From NCBI GenBank assembly GCA_022009855.1, contig CP091727.1, positions 3,472,001 through 3,536,000 of the forward strand: a stretch of 64,000 bases of DNA, given 5' to 3'. The notes beneath the pieces are model-generated. The model saw nothing but the letters and a program-made list of their open reading frames with translations. It was not told the DNA's origin and made no database searches. Shown here piece after piece: positions 20,888 to 31,433 of the stretch (its first letter is position 1; each line of letters begins with the position of its first letter). The position numbers and the translations under genes were made by a program. Source of the DNA: Lentisphaeria bacterium. GTDB taxonomy: Bacteria > Verrucomicrobiota > Lentisphaeria > Victivallales > Victivallaceae.

Positions 20888-22917
20888 ATGAGTATGTTGG
20901 CAAAATTTCCGACAGGGTGGACAATCGTCCTTCTGCTGGCTGGCTGGACCGTGCTTGCGGCACTGCCGCTGTCGGCGGAACCGGTGTATCCGGAAACCAT
21001 TCTGACGCCGGGGGAGACGGATTCCCTCTCACGACAGCTGCGGGAGGAGTTCTCCCGGCTTTCCGGAGAGCTGGAACGGGCGGAAGAAGCGTATGATTCC
21101 GGCGAATTCGGTCCAAAAAATCCGGCACTTTCCGACCGGTTTGAACTGGCGCGGGAGCTGGCCGGCATTCTGAAGGAGCAGATTGCGGCAGGAAGTGCGG
21201 ATTCTCTGCTGCACGCCCGCCGGGGAATGGCGGATTTCACCGCCTTTCTCCGTTTTTTCACGGAAAAGAAGGCGTTGTACGCCGCAATGCGCACCGCTGG
21301 GGAACCGCGGGCGATTTCGGTGCACGACTTCGGCGCGAAGGGGGATGGCGTGACAGATGACTCCACTGCTTTCGCTGCCGCCGTGGCCGCCGCGGCGGAG
21401 GCGGACGGGGCTCCGGTGGAAATCCGGATTCCGGCGGGGCGCTATCTCTTCCGCAAACTTCACTCCTGCAGTCGGACCGTCGATCTTTTTCAGAACCGGG
21501 AGCGTAGATGGATTCCGGAAACGCGGCGGGCCCATCTGCTGCTCAACGGCCTTCGGAACGTCACGCTGAAAGGGGAGGATTCCGGTGCGACTTTGCTGTT
21601 CGGAGACGACAATGAGAACGGCGTCGTCATCGCGGGCTGCGACAATCTCCGGCTGGAAAATCTCACGTTGAGGAATCTTCGCGCCCCCTTCCTGCAGGGG
21701 GAGATCGTGGAGGTTTTCCCGCAGGAGAAGGCGCTGAAAGTGAAGGCTGATCCCGTTTTCTCCCGCCGGACGACCCGCTCTACCGGAGCGGGCGCCCGGT
21801 CTGCCAGAGTTATGACGCCGCCACCGGCACGTTGATCGGCGACGCGTCGCACTTCTTCTACAACCGTCGTTTCGAAAAACTGCCGGACGGAAGCTGGAAG
21901 CTCTATTTTCTCACCTTCAAACCGGGCCTTCGCCCCGGACAGACCCTGATCGTCCCGGCGCGGAAAAATGGTTGTTACATGGTGTTGCTCTCCCGGAGCA
22001 AACTCTGCGTTTTTCAAAAGATCACGGTGCTCAACTCCCGTTCGGCGGCCTTTCTGAGTGAGGGGAATTTCGCAGAGGAATACCGGGAGTGCCGGGTTCT
22101 TCCCGATCGCGCCGGCGGCGCGCTGCTCTCTTCCAACGCCGATGGGATCCACTGCAACAGCGCCTGGTTCGGAGCGTTCGTTTCCGGGTGTGAATTCCGC
22201 AATCTCGGCGACGATGCCTTCAACACCTACAACCGGGGCTGGTTTGTCGAAGAGGTGCTGCCGGATGGAATCCTTACACGGCGTCCGGTTCCGGCCGGAA
22301 CCGGTTTTTCGATCCTTTCGCTTCAGGACGGTTCCATCCGGGCGGAGGGAACTTCCCAGGGGGCCGCGGCGAAGAAGGCCGGGGCGAAATCCCTGCCGAT
22401 GATGCGGATCGACCGTCCGCTGCCGGAGGGGATCGTTTCCTACGCCGGTCTGGAGAAGAAATATTCCGCCCGGCAGCTGCAGGAGATGCAGAGCGGGTTG
22501 CGGAAACTCGAATTGCCGGATATCATTTTCCCGCATGACGGCCGTGGCGGCGTCGGCACGGTGATCCGCGACAGCCATTTTTCCGGATGCCGCAACAACG
22601 GGCTGGTCCTGCAGGCCTCTTCGGTGCTGGTGAAGAACAACCGCATTGACAACTTCAACGGGATCGGCATCAACATCGGTGCTCTGCTCCAGTGGCGGGA
22701 GGGGTTCCACCCCGGCCACATCCGGATTCAGGACAACCGGATTTCGCGCGCGTCAATCGGGGTCCGGTCCGCCGTTCAGACCGCACGCGGCTATGGCGGC
22801 CGGGTGAATTGCCTCCGCAACATTGTGCTGCGGAACAACCGCATCGAACAGTGCGGCAGAGCCTTTGATCTGCACAACGGCGTTACGGAACAAAACGGAA
22901 CAGGAGAGAAAAAATGA
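20888..22917 (+). CDS. Secreted beta-helix protein with Pectate_lyase_3 domain (frameshifted)
   Basis: About 675 residues. A signal peptide (VLLLAGWTVLAALPLSAEP) is followed by a helical spacer of about 100 residues rich in Glu and Leu, then the classic opening of Pectate_lyase_3/GH55-like helices, HDFGAKGDGVTDDSTAF (about residue 142), and parallel beta-helix coils to the end (NVTLKGEDSGATLLFGDD, GCDNLRLENLTLRNL, SNADGIHCNS, NNRIDNFNGIGINIGA, VLRNNRIEQCGRAFDL). The frame changes near 21770. RBS GGAAAGGAGAACC precedes the ATG at 20888. The 3' end overlaps the pseudopilin gene by 4 bases (ATGA). It is probably a polysaccharide lyase or hydrolase, but I see no catalytic residues that fix which. 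Confidence 0.75.
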
Positions 22918-23636
22918 GTCATATCCGGTACATTTCAGATCGGCGGAGTTGGAGTTTTACCCTCATCGAACTTCTCATCGTGATCGCGATCATCGCCATT
23001 CTTGCGGCGATGCTTCTGCCGGCACTGAACAAGGCGCGGGAGCGGGCGAAGATCACCCAGTGTCTTGGGCAGGTGCGGGAGCTGGTCCGCGTCTCACAGC
23101 TCTATACCGATTCTTACAACGGCTACTTCTGCCCGGCCAATCTGGTCAGCAATTCGGGGAATTACCTCTGGTGGACCAATGTCATGGAGATGCTCAAACT
23201 GATCTCTGTTCCGAGCTGGACCATGGAGCACTGGGGCAAGGCCGGTGGCGGCATCATGATGTGTCCGTCGCTGCGGTATGAGGGGCAGTGTCCGGGGCTC
23301 GGGCCGGCGCGGGCGGTCTCCGGTTACGGGGTGTCGGCGAAGATTCACCGCCTGAAGAGCCCCTCGAAGGTGGCGGTCTTCGGCGATACGCCGCAGAATG
23401 CGAAGGGCAGTCCGCTGTTCGAAATCACCGTTCCGGACCAGTGGACGCACCTGTTTGCCGGCGGATACCTTTTCCTGCGGCATGAGACACAGACCAACGT
23501 CGGATTCGCCGACGGACACGCCATCACCAGCAAGGAGTGGATTGTTCGTGAAACACCGGAGAACTGGCTCTCTCACCTATTGACGGAACGCGCTCTCCGC
23601 GTCTGGAAAAACATTGTAATCTGGATTTCAAGATGA
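22914..23636 (+). CDS. Pseudopilin-like protein with DUF1559-style C-terminus (locus A)
   Basis: Intact 240 residues. Type IV prepilin signal: basic start, then FTLIELLIVIAIIAILAAM with Glu at +5 and LLPALNKARERA after the helix. The residue before the cut is Ser (WS/FTLIE), not the usual Gly. The globular part ends with LRHETQTNVGFADGHAITSKEW, the N-x-x-F-x-DGH motif of the large Lentisphaerota/Planctomycetota pseudopilin family. These proteins are exported to the inner membrane and processed by prepilin peptidase; whether they build a filament is unknown. It overlaps the beta-helix gene (4 bases) upstream and the large glycosidase gene (4 bases) downstream, so all three are co-translated. 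Confidence 0.88.
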   Translation: MSHIRYISDRRSWSFTLIELLIVIAIIAILAAMLLPALNKARERAKITQCLGQVRELVRVSQLYTDSYNGYFCPANLVSNSGNYLWWTNVMEMLKLISVPSWTMEHWGKAGGGIMMCPSLRYEGQCPGLGPARAVSGYGVSAKIHRLKSPSKVAVFGDTPQNAKGSPLFEITVPDQWTHLFAGGYLFLRHETQTNVGFADGHAITSKEWIVRETPENWLSHLLTERALRVWKNIVIWISR

Positions 23637-26600
23637 AAAATTTGTATGCACAGGATGCCGGGCTGGAGTTCGGCTTCCTGTTCCGTTCGCCCGGTCCCTC
23701 TACCGGGATACTGTGTTCTGGAGCTGGAACTGCGCTCTCGAAAGCGAGGAGCTCCGTCGTCAGATCGCCATTTTCCGGCGCATGGGGATGGGGGATTCCA
23801 CATGCACGCGCGGACCGGTCTGGCAACCCCTTATCTCGGACCGGAGTTCATGGCGCGGGTACGCGACTGCGTCCGGGAGGCGCGCAATTCGGGGATGCTC
23901 GCCTGGCTGTACGACGAGGATCGCTGGCCCTCCGGCGCGGCAGGGGGCTGGTGACGCAGAATCCGGAGTTCCGGGCGCGTCATCTTCTGTTCACGCCGTT
24001 CCGCCGGAGCGATCCTCCGGACTCCGCCAACGACGATTCCGGCCGTTTTCTCGCGGCGTGGGCGGTTCGGCTGGACGAAGCCGGCGACCTGCTGGAGTAT
24101 CACCGGATCGAAGAGGACGCGCCGCCGATGCCGGGAATGGAGAAGTTCTACGCCTACCGGATGGTCGCCGAACCGGACCCGTGGTTCAACGGTCGTACCT
24201 ACGTGGATACGCTCAATCCGCGGGCAATTCAGCGGTTCGTCGAGCTGACACATGAGGCCTACCTTCGGGAGGTCGGCGGGGAGTTCGGGCACACCATCCC
24301 CGCGATCTTCACCGATGAGCCGCAGTTCTCCTGGAAGGGCGCGCCGAATTCTGCCCGGGAGCACAACCCCGGCCGCTATCCCTACACCGACGATCTGCCG
24401 GAGAGCTATCGGCGCGCCTGGGGGTGCGAACTTTTCGACACGTTCCCCGAGGTCGTCTGGGAGCTTGCCGGCGGCGGCTGTTCCGTCGCGCGTTACCGGT
24501 ATCACGACCATGTGGCGGAACGGTTCGCCGCCGCGTTCGCCGATACGCTCGGAGCATGGTGTGCCCGCCACAACCTCCGGCTCACCGGCCACGTGGTGGG
24601 CGAGGGTACACTCGGTACGCAGACCATGCTGCTGGGGGAGGCGATGCGCAGTTACCGCGCCTTCCAGCTGCCCGGAATCGACATGTTGCGCGACCGGTTT
24701 GAATTCGCTACCGCCAAGCAGGCACAGAGCGTCTCGCGCCAGAACGGCTGCGGCGGCGTGCTTTCGGAGGTCGACGGAGAGACCGGCTGGGATTGGGATT
24801 TCAAAGGGCACAAGGGGCATGGCGACTGGCAGGCGGCGCTCGGTGTCACGGTCCGGGTGCCGCATCTGGCCTGGGCGTCGATGGCGGGGGAGGCGAAGCG
24901 GGACTACCCCGCATCGATCAGTTATCAATCCTGCTGGTGGCGAAACTATCCGCTGATTGCCGACCATTTTGCCCGGGTCAATGTTGCGATGAGCCGCGGG
25001 CGGCCGTGTGTCCGGGTGGCGGTGATTCATCCGATTGAATCCTACTGGCTGGTTGCCGGACCGCTGGACCGGACCGCCGACCGCCGCGCCGCGCAGGAGG
25101 AGAACTTCGATTCGCTGCTCCACTGGCTGTTGCACGGCCTGATCGATTTCGATTTTCTAGCGGAGTCGCTGCTGCCGGGGCAGAATGCCGGACCGCGCGG
25201 CTCTCGCTTCGCGGTGGGCATGATGGAGTATGACGTGGTGGTCGTGCCGCCGGTACTTACATTGCGGAAGAGCACACTGGAGCGGCTGGAAGCCTTCCGC
25301 GATTGCGGTGGCCGGCTGATTTTCGCCGGAGAGGTTGCCGCCTGCTGTGACGCGGAGCGTTCCGATCGGGTGCTGCGTCTTGCGGAGCGTTCGGAGCGGA
25401 TTGCATTCTCCCGGTCCGCACTGCTCGACGCACTCGCTCCCTGCCGCGAGCTGGAGGTGCGCAATGCGCGCGATTTCAGTGCCGTTCCCCATCTGCTTTA
25501 CCAGATGCGCGAGGAGGGGGGGACGCGGTACTGTTTTCTCGTCAATACCGAACGGATCGGTGAGGCGCAGGATCTTCTTCTCTCCTTCCGCGGCAGCTGG
25601 CAGCTCTTCGAACTTGACACCGCCACCGGCGGGGAGTCGCCGCTCGCCGCCCGGCAGGAGTCCGGCTGGACCCGGTTGCGTGCGCCGCTCTATCCGCACG
25701 GCCATCTGTTGCTGAAGCTGGTTCCGGCGGAGGAGAGCCGGGGGGAACGGCCGGAATCCCGTTGCTGAGCGACGAGGAGAATGAGGCCGCTCTGGTGAAG
25801 GAACTTTCCGGACCGGTGCCGGTGCGGCTCTCGGAACCCAATGTATTGCTGCTCGACCGCCCGCGCTGGCGCTTTTCCGGTGAGACGGCGTGGCGGCTGG
25901 AGGAGGAGATTCTGCGGTTGGATAATCTGCTCCGCCGTCGTTTTCATCTCAACGAACGGCATGGGCGGGGCGCTCAGCCGTGGGCGGAACGGCTGTCGCG
26001 AAAGCCGCTGGGAACGGTGGAGCTTTCCTACCGTGTCGAGAGCCGGGTCGATCTGTACGATACGCTTCTGGCGCTGGAGTCACCGGAGAGTGTGGAGCTC
26101 CGGTTCGACGAGCGGCCGGTTTCGTTTCAGGATCAGGGTTGCTGGATCGATCCGGCGCTGCGCTGTACCGCACTGCCGCCCATTCCTGCCGGGACACATG
26201 AATTGACACTGCGGATCGGTTTCTCCGAAGCGGTCGGGCTGGAGCGCTGTTTTCTGCTCGGCGATTTCGGGGTGGAGTGCCGGGGCGGTGAGGTGCGGAT
26301 TATCGAACCGGTCCGGGAGTTGCCGTGGTGCGATGTTACGGAGCATGGACTGCCGTTTTACGGCGGAGTGCTCACCTTCTGCTGTTCCTTCCGGCTGGAA
26401 CAGCGGGAAGAGCTGCTGTTGCGGATTCCTCCCGGGTCACCCGTACCCCGGAGTGGAGCCGGAGTGCCGACTTCGCGTATGAGGTGGCCGACTGCGGTTA
26501 CCGCGGCGTGATGCTCTCGGCCTCCCTCGACGGACGTCATTGCGGCGACCTCGCCTTCGCTCCGTACCAGTGCAGTCTGGGGGTGGTGGAGCCCGGCGAA

Positions 26601-26783
26601 CATCGGCTGGAGCTTTCGCTCTGCGGCAGCCGGAACAACTGCATGGGGCCGGTACATCTGGCTTTCCGCGTGCCGTGGATGACCCCCGCCGCGTGGCGGA
26701 CGGTCGGGGACCGGTTCAGCACCGAGTACCGGCTCGCTCCCTTCGGGATCACCATCGCGCCGCGGCTGTTGCGGAGACGGTAA
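23633..26783 (+). CDS. Large glycoside hydrolase, GH106-like (frameshifted)
   Basis: About 1050 residues, no signal peptide. The N-terminal half after correcting shifts near 23690-23790 and 23945 reads FWSWNCALESEELRRQIAIFRRMGMGGFHMH, LATPYLGPEFM and AWLYDEDRWPSGAAGG, a TIM-barrel glycosidase opening like those of alpha-L-rhamnosidase GH106 relatives. The barrel continues with IPAIFTDEPQFSW, LTGHVVGEG and CGGVLSEVDGETGWDWDFKGHKGHGDWQAALGV. Then a GATase-like segment (YDVVVVPPVLTLRKSTLERLEAFRDCGGRLIFAG), which is common in GH42/GH106 enzymes. The last third, read across shifts near 25735 and 26440, is beta-sandwich. Acid residues in TDEP and LSEVDGE are candidate catalytic groups. Family assignment is by resemblance only. 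Confidence 0.6.
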
Positions 26784-26813
26784 AAACGTGCCCTGCAACA
26801 TCTGCGGGGCACG
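26784..26813 (-). terminator. Intrinsic terminator of the glutaminase-like gene
   Basis: On the minus strand an 11-bp stem (CGTGCCCCGCA with TGCAGGGCACG, one G-T pair; loop GATGT) is followed by TTTTT, 16 bases past the stop at 26829. It also lies just beyond the plus-strand glycosidase stop. Confidence 0.75.
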
Positions 26814-26828
26814 CTGAAGTTCCGTCGC

Positions 26829-28844
26829 TTACAGAGCGAGATACTTTTTCCGGAGTTCCGGATCGGACATCATCCGCAGGAAAACACCTCCCACCACCGA
26901 CCGGGCCTGGAAGCCGACCTTCTTTCCGTCAGTGGTCTCATACCAGTCGGTGAGCGGCACCCGGGTCGGCGTCTCGTTGAGCCAGAGGTAGACCGGATCG
27001 AGCAGCGCGGCGAAATCCTCCGCCCTGCCGGTCAGCGTCGCACTCCACAGAATCCAGTCGAGCTTGGTGTAGGTGCGGCGACTGTCCAGCGGCAGCCCGT
27101 AGCGGTTCTGATGGGCGCGGTAGAAGGCGAGCTCTTTTTCCGCCACCTCCTCCGGGAACAGGTTCAGATCGAGGAGCCGGTCCCAGACCAGATTGTACTT
27201 CTGGCTCCAGCTGCCAGGCTGGTCGAAGGCGAGCCGGTAGTGATCCTGATCCGCTGCGTCGACCACCCATTTCCGGGCGGCGGCTTCGGCGGTGCTGCGG
27301 AATTTTTCCGCCTCGTCCGCATGGCCGAGCGCCGCGGCGATCCGGCTGTAGGCGCCGAGAGCGAGAATCGCCTTCAGCGAAAGGTTGGTGTTGTGCGCAA
27401 GATGCCCGGCGAAGTCGTCGGTGCAGAGCTGATTTTCCGGATCATACCCCTTGTCGAGCAGATACTCCGCCCATTTGCGCAGCGTCGCTTCGTGCGCGGC
27501 GGCGAAGGCCGTGTCTCCGGTGAATACCACCAGCGCTCCGGCGAGCAGCAGCATGTTGCCGCTCTCCTCCACCGGCATCTGGTCCTCTTCTCGCTCTTCG
27601 CCGCCGCCGTAGACCTGGCCGTTGGCGAGCGGATAGGTTCCGAGATCGTGCGGGGCGAAGGGGAATTTCCACCGGCGGCTCTCCGCATAGCGCAGAATCG
27701 GCCGGAGCATCCCTTTGACCAGCTCCGGCGCGGTCAGGAGAAAGAGCGGCGCCGAAGGATAGGTCACATCCACTGTCGCGATGCAGCCGTTGGAGAAGTT
27801 CTCCTTCGAGAAGAAAAGTGCACTGCCGTCGAAGTCGTCGGTGAGTTTGTGGGCGCCGATCGCCTGTCGGAAGGCGAGCGCGCAGAGCCGGGCGTACTTT
27901 TCTCCGCCGCACTTCCGGGCGTCCTCCAGCAGCATCCGGTCATAGCGCTCACACTCCTCGCGGAGTGCGGTGAACTCTTCCAGCGCCGCTTCCACCATTT
28001 CGCGGAAGCTGGAGAACGATTCCCGCCAGTACGGGCGGAGTTTCTGCCCGAGATATTCGATGGGGAGGGATCCTCATAGGCGACCGCCACGAACCGTTCC
28101 ACCGTTCCTCTGCCGGAACGTCGAAGGTCAGTTTCGCCGCCAGTGTCTGGTATTTCGTTTTTTGCCTCGATCGGGGAAATCGAGGTCGTCCGCCTCCGGG
28201 AGTTCTCCGGTCTTCGCAAATGTCGTTCGCAGCGGCCAGCTAGGCGCGATCGCGGTCTCCTCCGCGGGAGCCGGAACGATGAGACAGCTCTTCCCCAGTT
28301 GATCCGCAGATCATCTCCGGCGATTGTCAGCGGCTGCTGATTGGCCGATGCGGCGTAGAGCAGCTCATATCGGGATGAGCCGGCTTTGCCCCAGACGATC
28401 TTTTCCGTCGGCAGATTGACGCAGAGTTCCGCGCCGCAGTCGAAACAGAGTTCCGCCTTGTGCGGCTTCCCGTCGGTCGAGGAGAGGCGGAAGATCACAT
28501 AGGTGAGCGGCCGGGAGAGCACGTCGAGCCGGTGCGGCAGCGCCGGAGTGAGGAAACTGAGCTCCAGCGCCACTCCTTCCGCTTCAAACCGGTAGACTGT
28601 ACGGGTGGGGAGGATCTCCACGGAACGCTGTTTCATCGCCGAGGCGAAGGAGTTGGAACCGCAGAAGTTCCGGCATTTTTCCGTCTATGCGCAGCAGACC
28701 GCTGATTCCGTAGGCAATCCCGGTCCAGTGGCGGGGCCACTCTTTCGTCAATTCATCCTGAAAACTCCAGATGCTGAAATAGGGATCGTGCACGATCAGC
28801 GGCACGGCCGGCGCGCGTAGCGGCGCAGATTCTACAGAATTCAT
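26829..28844 (-). CDS. Glutaminase A-like protein (DUF5127/DUF4965/DUF1793 type, frameshifted)
   Basis: About 670 residues. The N-terminus LRAPAVPLIVHDPYFSIWSFQDELT, RHWTGIAYGISGLLRIDGK is the hallmark of the fungal/Bacteroides glutaminase A and DUF4965 family. The C-terminal (alpha/alpha)6 part is well conserved: FSKENFSNGCIATVDVTYPSAPLFL, FPFAPHDLGTYPLANGQVYGGGEE, MPVEESGNMLLL, DDFAGHLAHNTNLSLKAILALGAY, and WYETTDGKKVGFQARSVVGGVFL. Frame changes lie near 28595, 28300 and 28060-28160. No signal peptide, unlike the secreted fungal enzymes. Recent members of this fold act as glycosidases, so amidase activity should not be assumed. It faces the locus A glycosidase tail to tail and has its own promoter and terminator. 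Confidence 0.78.
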
Positions 28845-28877
28845 TTTGATCCTCCCTCTTTTGGGTGTCTTTGTTGT

Positions 28878-28905
28878 AATATAGGATCAAAATGGCGGTT
28901 GTAAA
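28878..28905 (-). promoter_or_regulatory. Sigma-70 type promoter for the glutaminase-like gene
   Basis: On the minus strand TTTACA (plus 28900-28905) and TATATT (plus 28878-28883), 16-base spacer, 33 bases before the ATG at 28844. GGGAGG is the ribosome site. Confidence 0.6.
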
Positions 28906-28955
28906 ATGAATAAAATTGACAATTCGATGTGGAAAATGCGCATTTGAGACAAAAA

Positions 28956-29330
28956 TTATTCCAATGTGACGAAGGCGACGGCGTAGGCACGTTCGTGACT
29001 GATGGAGACATGGAACCGTTTTGCTCCGAGCCGGGCGGCGGTTTCGGCGGCGCGTCCATGAAAGGTGAGCTGAGGAGCGCCGTGTTCTCCGGAGAGAACT
29101 TCAATTTCGGTGAAGGCGCACTGTTCGCCGATACCGCAGCCGAGCGCCTTGGCGGCGGCCTCCTTGGCGGCCCAGCGCCCGGCATAGAAGGCTGCCGCTT
29201 CGTTGCGGAGGCGGGCTTCCTCCCGTTCCGCAGGAGTGAAGACCCGTTTCCGGAAGGTGTTGCCGAATCGTTGAAGAGAGGCCGCCACCCGCTGAATTTC
29301 CACGATGTCTGTTCCGATTCCGAGAATCAT
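28956..29330 (-). CDS. acpS: Holo-[acyl-carrier-protein] synthase
   Basis: AcpS transfers 4'-phosphopantetheine from CoA to a serine of acyl carrier protein. The intact 124-residue protein has the signatures GIGTDIVEIQRV (residues 4-15, with the metal Asp8) and FYAGRWAAKEAAAKALG (with the second metal ligand Glu in WAAKEA), and ends with VSISHERAYAVAFVTLE. Length and motifs are textbook. The ATG overlaps the stop of the upstream MerR-like gene as ATGA, so it is the last gene of a ribF / MerR-like / acpS operon. CoaD, in the divergent operon, makes the CoA pathway precursor that AcpS ultimately uses. Confidence 0.95.
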   Translation of the reverse strand: MILGIGTDIVEIQRVAASLQRFGNTFRKRVFTPAEREEARLRNEAAAFYAGRWAAKEAAAKALGCGIGEQCAFTEIEVLSGEHGAPQLTFHGRAAETAARLGAKRFHVSISHERAYAVAFVTLE

Positions 29331-30366
29331 TTTGCCGCTCCCAGACTCTCTACTTCGGCGGACCGGGATTTTTCCAGCTGCTCCAGCCGATGGCGAAGTT
29401 CGTCGCTCTCCTTACGGGCGCGGTCGGCGTCCCCTTTCGCCGCGGCGACACCGGCCTCCGCTTCCCGGAGTTTCTTCTCGTAGGCAGCGGCCTGTTCGCG
29501 CAACTCCTGCTGCTGTTTCCGGGCGAACTCCTCCTTGAGCCGGAGGGTTTCCGTCTGGAGCTTTTTTCCGCATCTGCCGAAAGCTCCGCAATGCGGTGCT
29601 CGAATCCTTTGCGCTGTTCCGCAAGTTCGCTGCCCAGCCGTTCAGCGTTCCGCTGAAAGTCCGCCCGGGAGCGATCCAGCATGACTCCGAGTTTCTCCGT
29701 CTCCCGCCGCTGTTCGGCGCGGATCGATTCCAGCTGCCCGGAGAGTTTTTCTCCGTCCCGGGTCAGGGTTGCCATCGCAGCGGTACTTTCCGCCTTGCTC
29801 CGCTCGAATTTCCCGTGGAGGGTCCACAGTGCCGCTCCGAGCAGCAGCAGAAGAAGAAGGGCCGCGGCCATAATTGCCAGTCCGGCAAACCACATCCGGC
29901 GGAACATCCGGCGCCGTTCCCGCTCCAGCTCCTCGAACTTTGCGGCCAGCGCGGTGAATTCCCGGGTGAACTGCGAACTCATCTCATCGAATGCCGGGCG
30001 CAGCATCGGCAGGGGTTTCCCCCTTCGCCGGGGGGCGGAGGCTGAATTTTCCTCCGGATCCCGGGGGGCGGTGGGCGCTTCCGCCACGGCGGTTTCCGGT
30101 TCTTCCGGATGGGCCACTTCCGGGCGGATGCCGTATCGCGCGGCCAGCTGCTGCTCGATCTCGAAGGAGCTCTTGCCCGCGTTGCGCAGTTCGGCGATCT
30201 CGCGCAGAATATTGAGAGACTTTTCCGAATAGAACCGGCGTTTGCCCCGGTTTTCGGATTCGAGATATTCCGCGTAGCGGGTCAGCCAGTCGTTGATGGT
30301 GCTGCGCGGCAGTTCGAGCTCCTGCGAAAGGTCGCTCGCAAGAAAGCGCCGATTTTCTGTCGTCAT
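29327..30366 (-). CDS. Membrane-anchored MerR-like protein with coiled coil (frameshifted)
   Basis: About 346 residues. The N-terminus is a MerR-type winged helix (FLASDLSQELELPRSTINDWLTRYAEYL, then KRRFYSEKSLNILREIAELRNAGKSSFEIEQQLAARYG). A Pro/Glu linker follows, then a single membrane helix (WFAGLAIMAAALLLLLLLGAALW, about residues 170-192), then a long coiled coil. The frame changes near 29570 in a T-run; reading across keeps the coiled-coil pattern (LKEEFARKQQQELREQAAA, YEKKLREAEAGVAAAKGD, ARKESDELRHRLEQLEKS) and gives a stop overlapping acpS at 29327-29329. Start at 30366, with GGAGGAGTGA overlapping the ribF end. A DNA-binding domain tied to the membrane is unusual; its target is unknown. 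Confidence 0.7.
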
Positions 30367-30370
30367 CGTG

Positions 30371-31378
30371 TCACTCCTCCGGTTGATGGTAACGCCGGGA
30401 GAAATACTCGCGGATACGGGCGATATCCCGGCCGATTTGATGTTTAAGCTCTTCGGGAGAGTTGAAACTGCGCTCCTCCCGCAGATGAGTGAGAAATTCC
30501 ACTCCCAGTTCCGATCCGTAAAGGTTGCCGGAGAAGTCGAGCAGGTGAACCTCCAGCCGCCGCACCGCCTGTTTCCAGCCGAAGGTCGGCGCGAATCCGA
30601 CATTCACCGCCGCCGGATATGCACGCCCGTCGCGGATCGCCGCCGCCGCATAAACGCCGTCCGGCGGCAGGACGCCCGTCGAAAATGAGACGTTCGCCGT
30701 TGGACAGTCCAGCCGGCTGGTCGCCGCTCCGTGGCCGTACTCCACCTTGCCGACCAACCGATAGGGACGCCCGAGCATCGCTTCGGCGGCGTCGAGCCTG
30801 CCGGAGGCGATCGAACGCCGGATCGCGCTCGAACTGACCACCTCTCCGTTCAGACGGAGCTCCGGACAGGCGGTGAAATCGATCCGCCGTTTCCGGGCGT
30901 ACTCGTCGAGCAGTTCACGGTTTCCTCTGCCGCCGCGGCCGAACCGCCAGTTTTCTCCGACGCAGATGCCGCAGAGTTCGAATTCTGGGCACTCCAGCAT
31001 CCGGGAGAGAAAGTCCTCCGGCTCCAGCGCGGCGAATTCCGGAGTGAACCGGATTACCCACACCTGGGCGGCTCCCGCCTCCCGCAGCAGCCTGACCCGC
31101 TCGGAAAGCGAAACCAGTAACGCCGGCGGCTCCTCAGGGCGGAGCACCGCCCGCGGATGAGGATCGAAGGTGAGGGCGGTCGGTACCGCGCCATCCCGTT
31201 CTGCCAGCTTCACCACCTCTTCAATGATTCTGCGGTGCCCGAGGTGGACGCCGTCGAATACGCCGATGCCGAGCACCAGCCTCCGCCGTTCCCCCTGCAG
31301 AGCCGGAGAGCTGCCCGCCATGCTGAAATGTAAGATATCGTTCAACTCCCGAATGCTCCGGTATTGAAATTGCTCCAT
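30371..31378 (-). CDS. ribF: Bifunctional riboflavin kinase / FAD synthetase
   Basis: Makes FMN from riboflavin and then FAD. Intact 335 residues, the normal length. N-terminal adenylyltransferase: GIGVFDGVHLGHRRII (GxFDGVHxGH nucleotide motif), FDPHPRAVLRP, ICVGENWRFGRGGRGN and the SSSAIR motif near residue 180. C-terminal flavokinase: LVGKVEYGHGAATSRLDCPTANV (PTAN binds the nucleotide) and VNVGFAPTFGWKQAVRRLEVHLLDFSGNLYG. It reads away from coaD, with overlapping divergent promoters between. The MerR-like gene starts 5 bases after its stop, so they are co-transcribed. Confidence 0.95.
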   Translation of the reverse strand: MEQFQYRSIRELNDILHFSMAGSSPALQGERRRLVLGIGVFDGVHLGHRRIIEEVVKLAERDGAVPTALTFDPHPRAVLRPEEPPALLVSLSERVRLLREAGAAQVWVIRFTPEFAALEPEDFLSRMLECPEFELCGICVGENWRFGRGGRGNRELLDEYARKRRIDFTACPELRLNGEVVSSSAIRRSIASGRLDAAEAMLGRPYRLVGKVEYGHGAATSRLDCPTANVSFSTGVLPPDGVYAAAAIRDGRAYPAAVNVGFAPTFGWKQAVRRLEVHLLDFSGNLYGSELGVEFLTHLREERSFNSPEELKHQIGRDIARIREYFSRRYHQPEE

Positions 31379-31392
31379 TATGTCACTATATT
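31364..31392 (+). promoter_or_regulatory. Sigma-70 type promoter for coaD
   Basis: TTGAAA at 31364-31369 and TATATT at 31387-31392, 17-base spacer, about 42 bases before the coaD ATG. The -35 box overlaps the start of ribF. Confidence 0.55.
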
Positions 31393-31421
31393 AAAATACA
31401 CTGAAATCAACCTTCCGTCAA
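31393..31421 (-). promoter_or_regulatory. Sigma-70 type promoter for ribF
   Basis: On the minus strand TTGACG (plus 31416-31421) and TATTTT (plus 31393-31398), 17-base spacer, only about 14 bases before the ribF ATG, so the leader would be very short. Confidence 0.45.
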
Positions 31422-31433
31422 CAGGGAAACACG

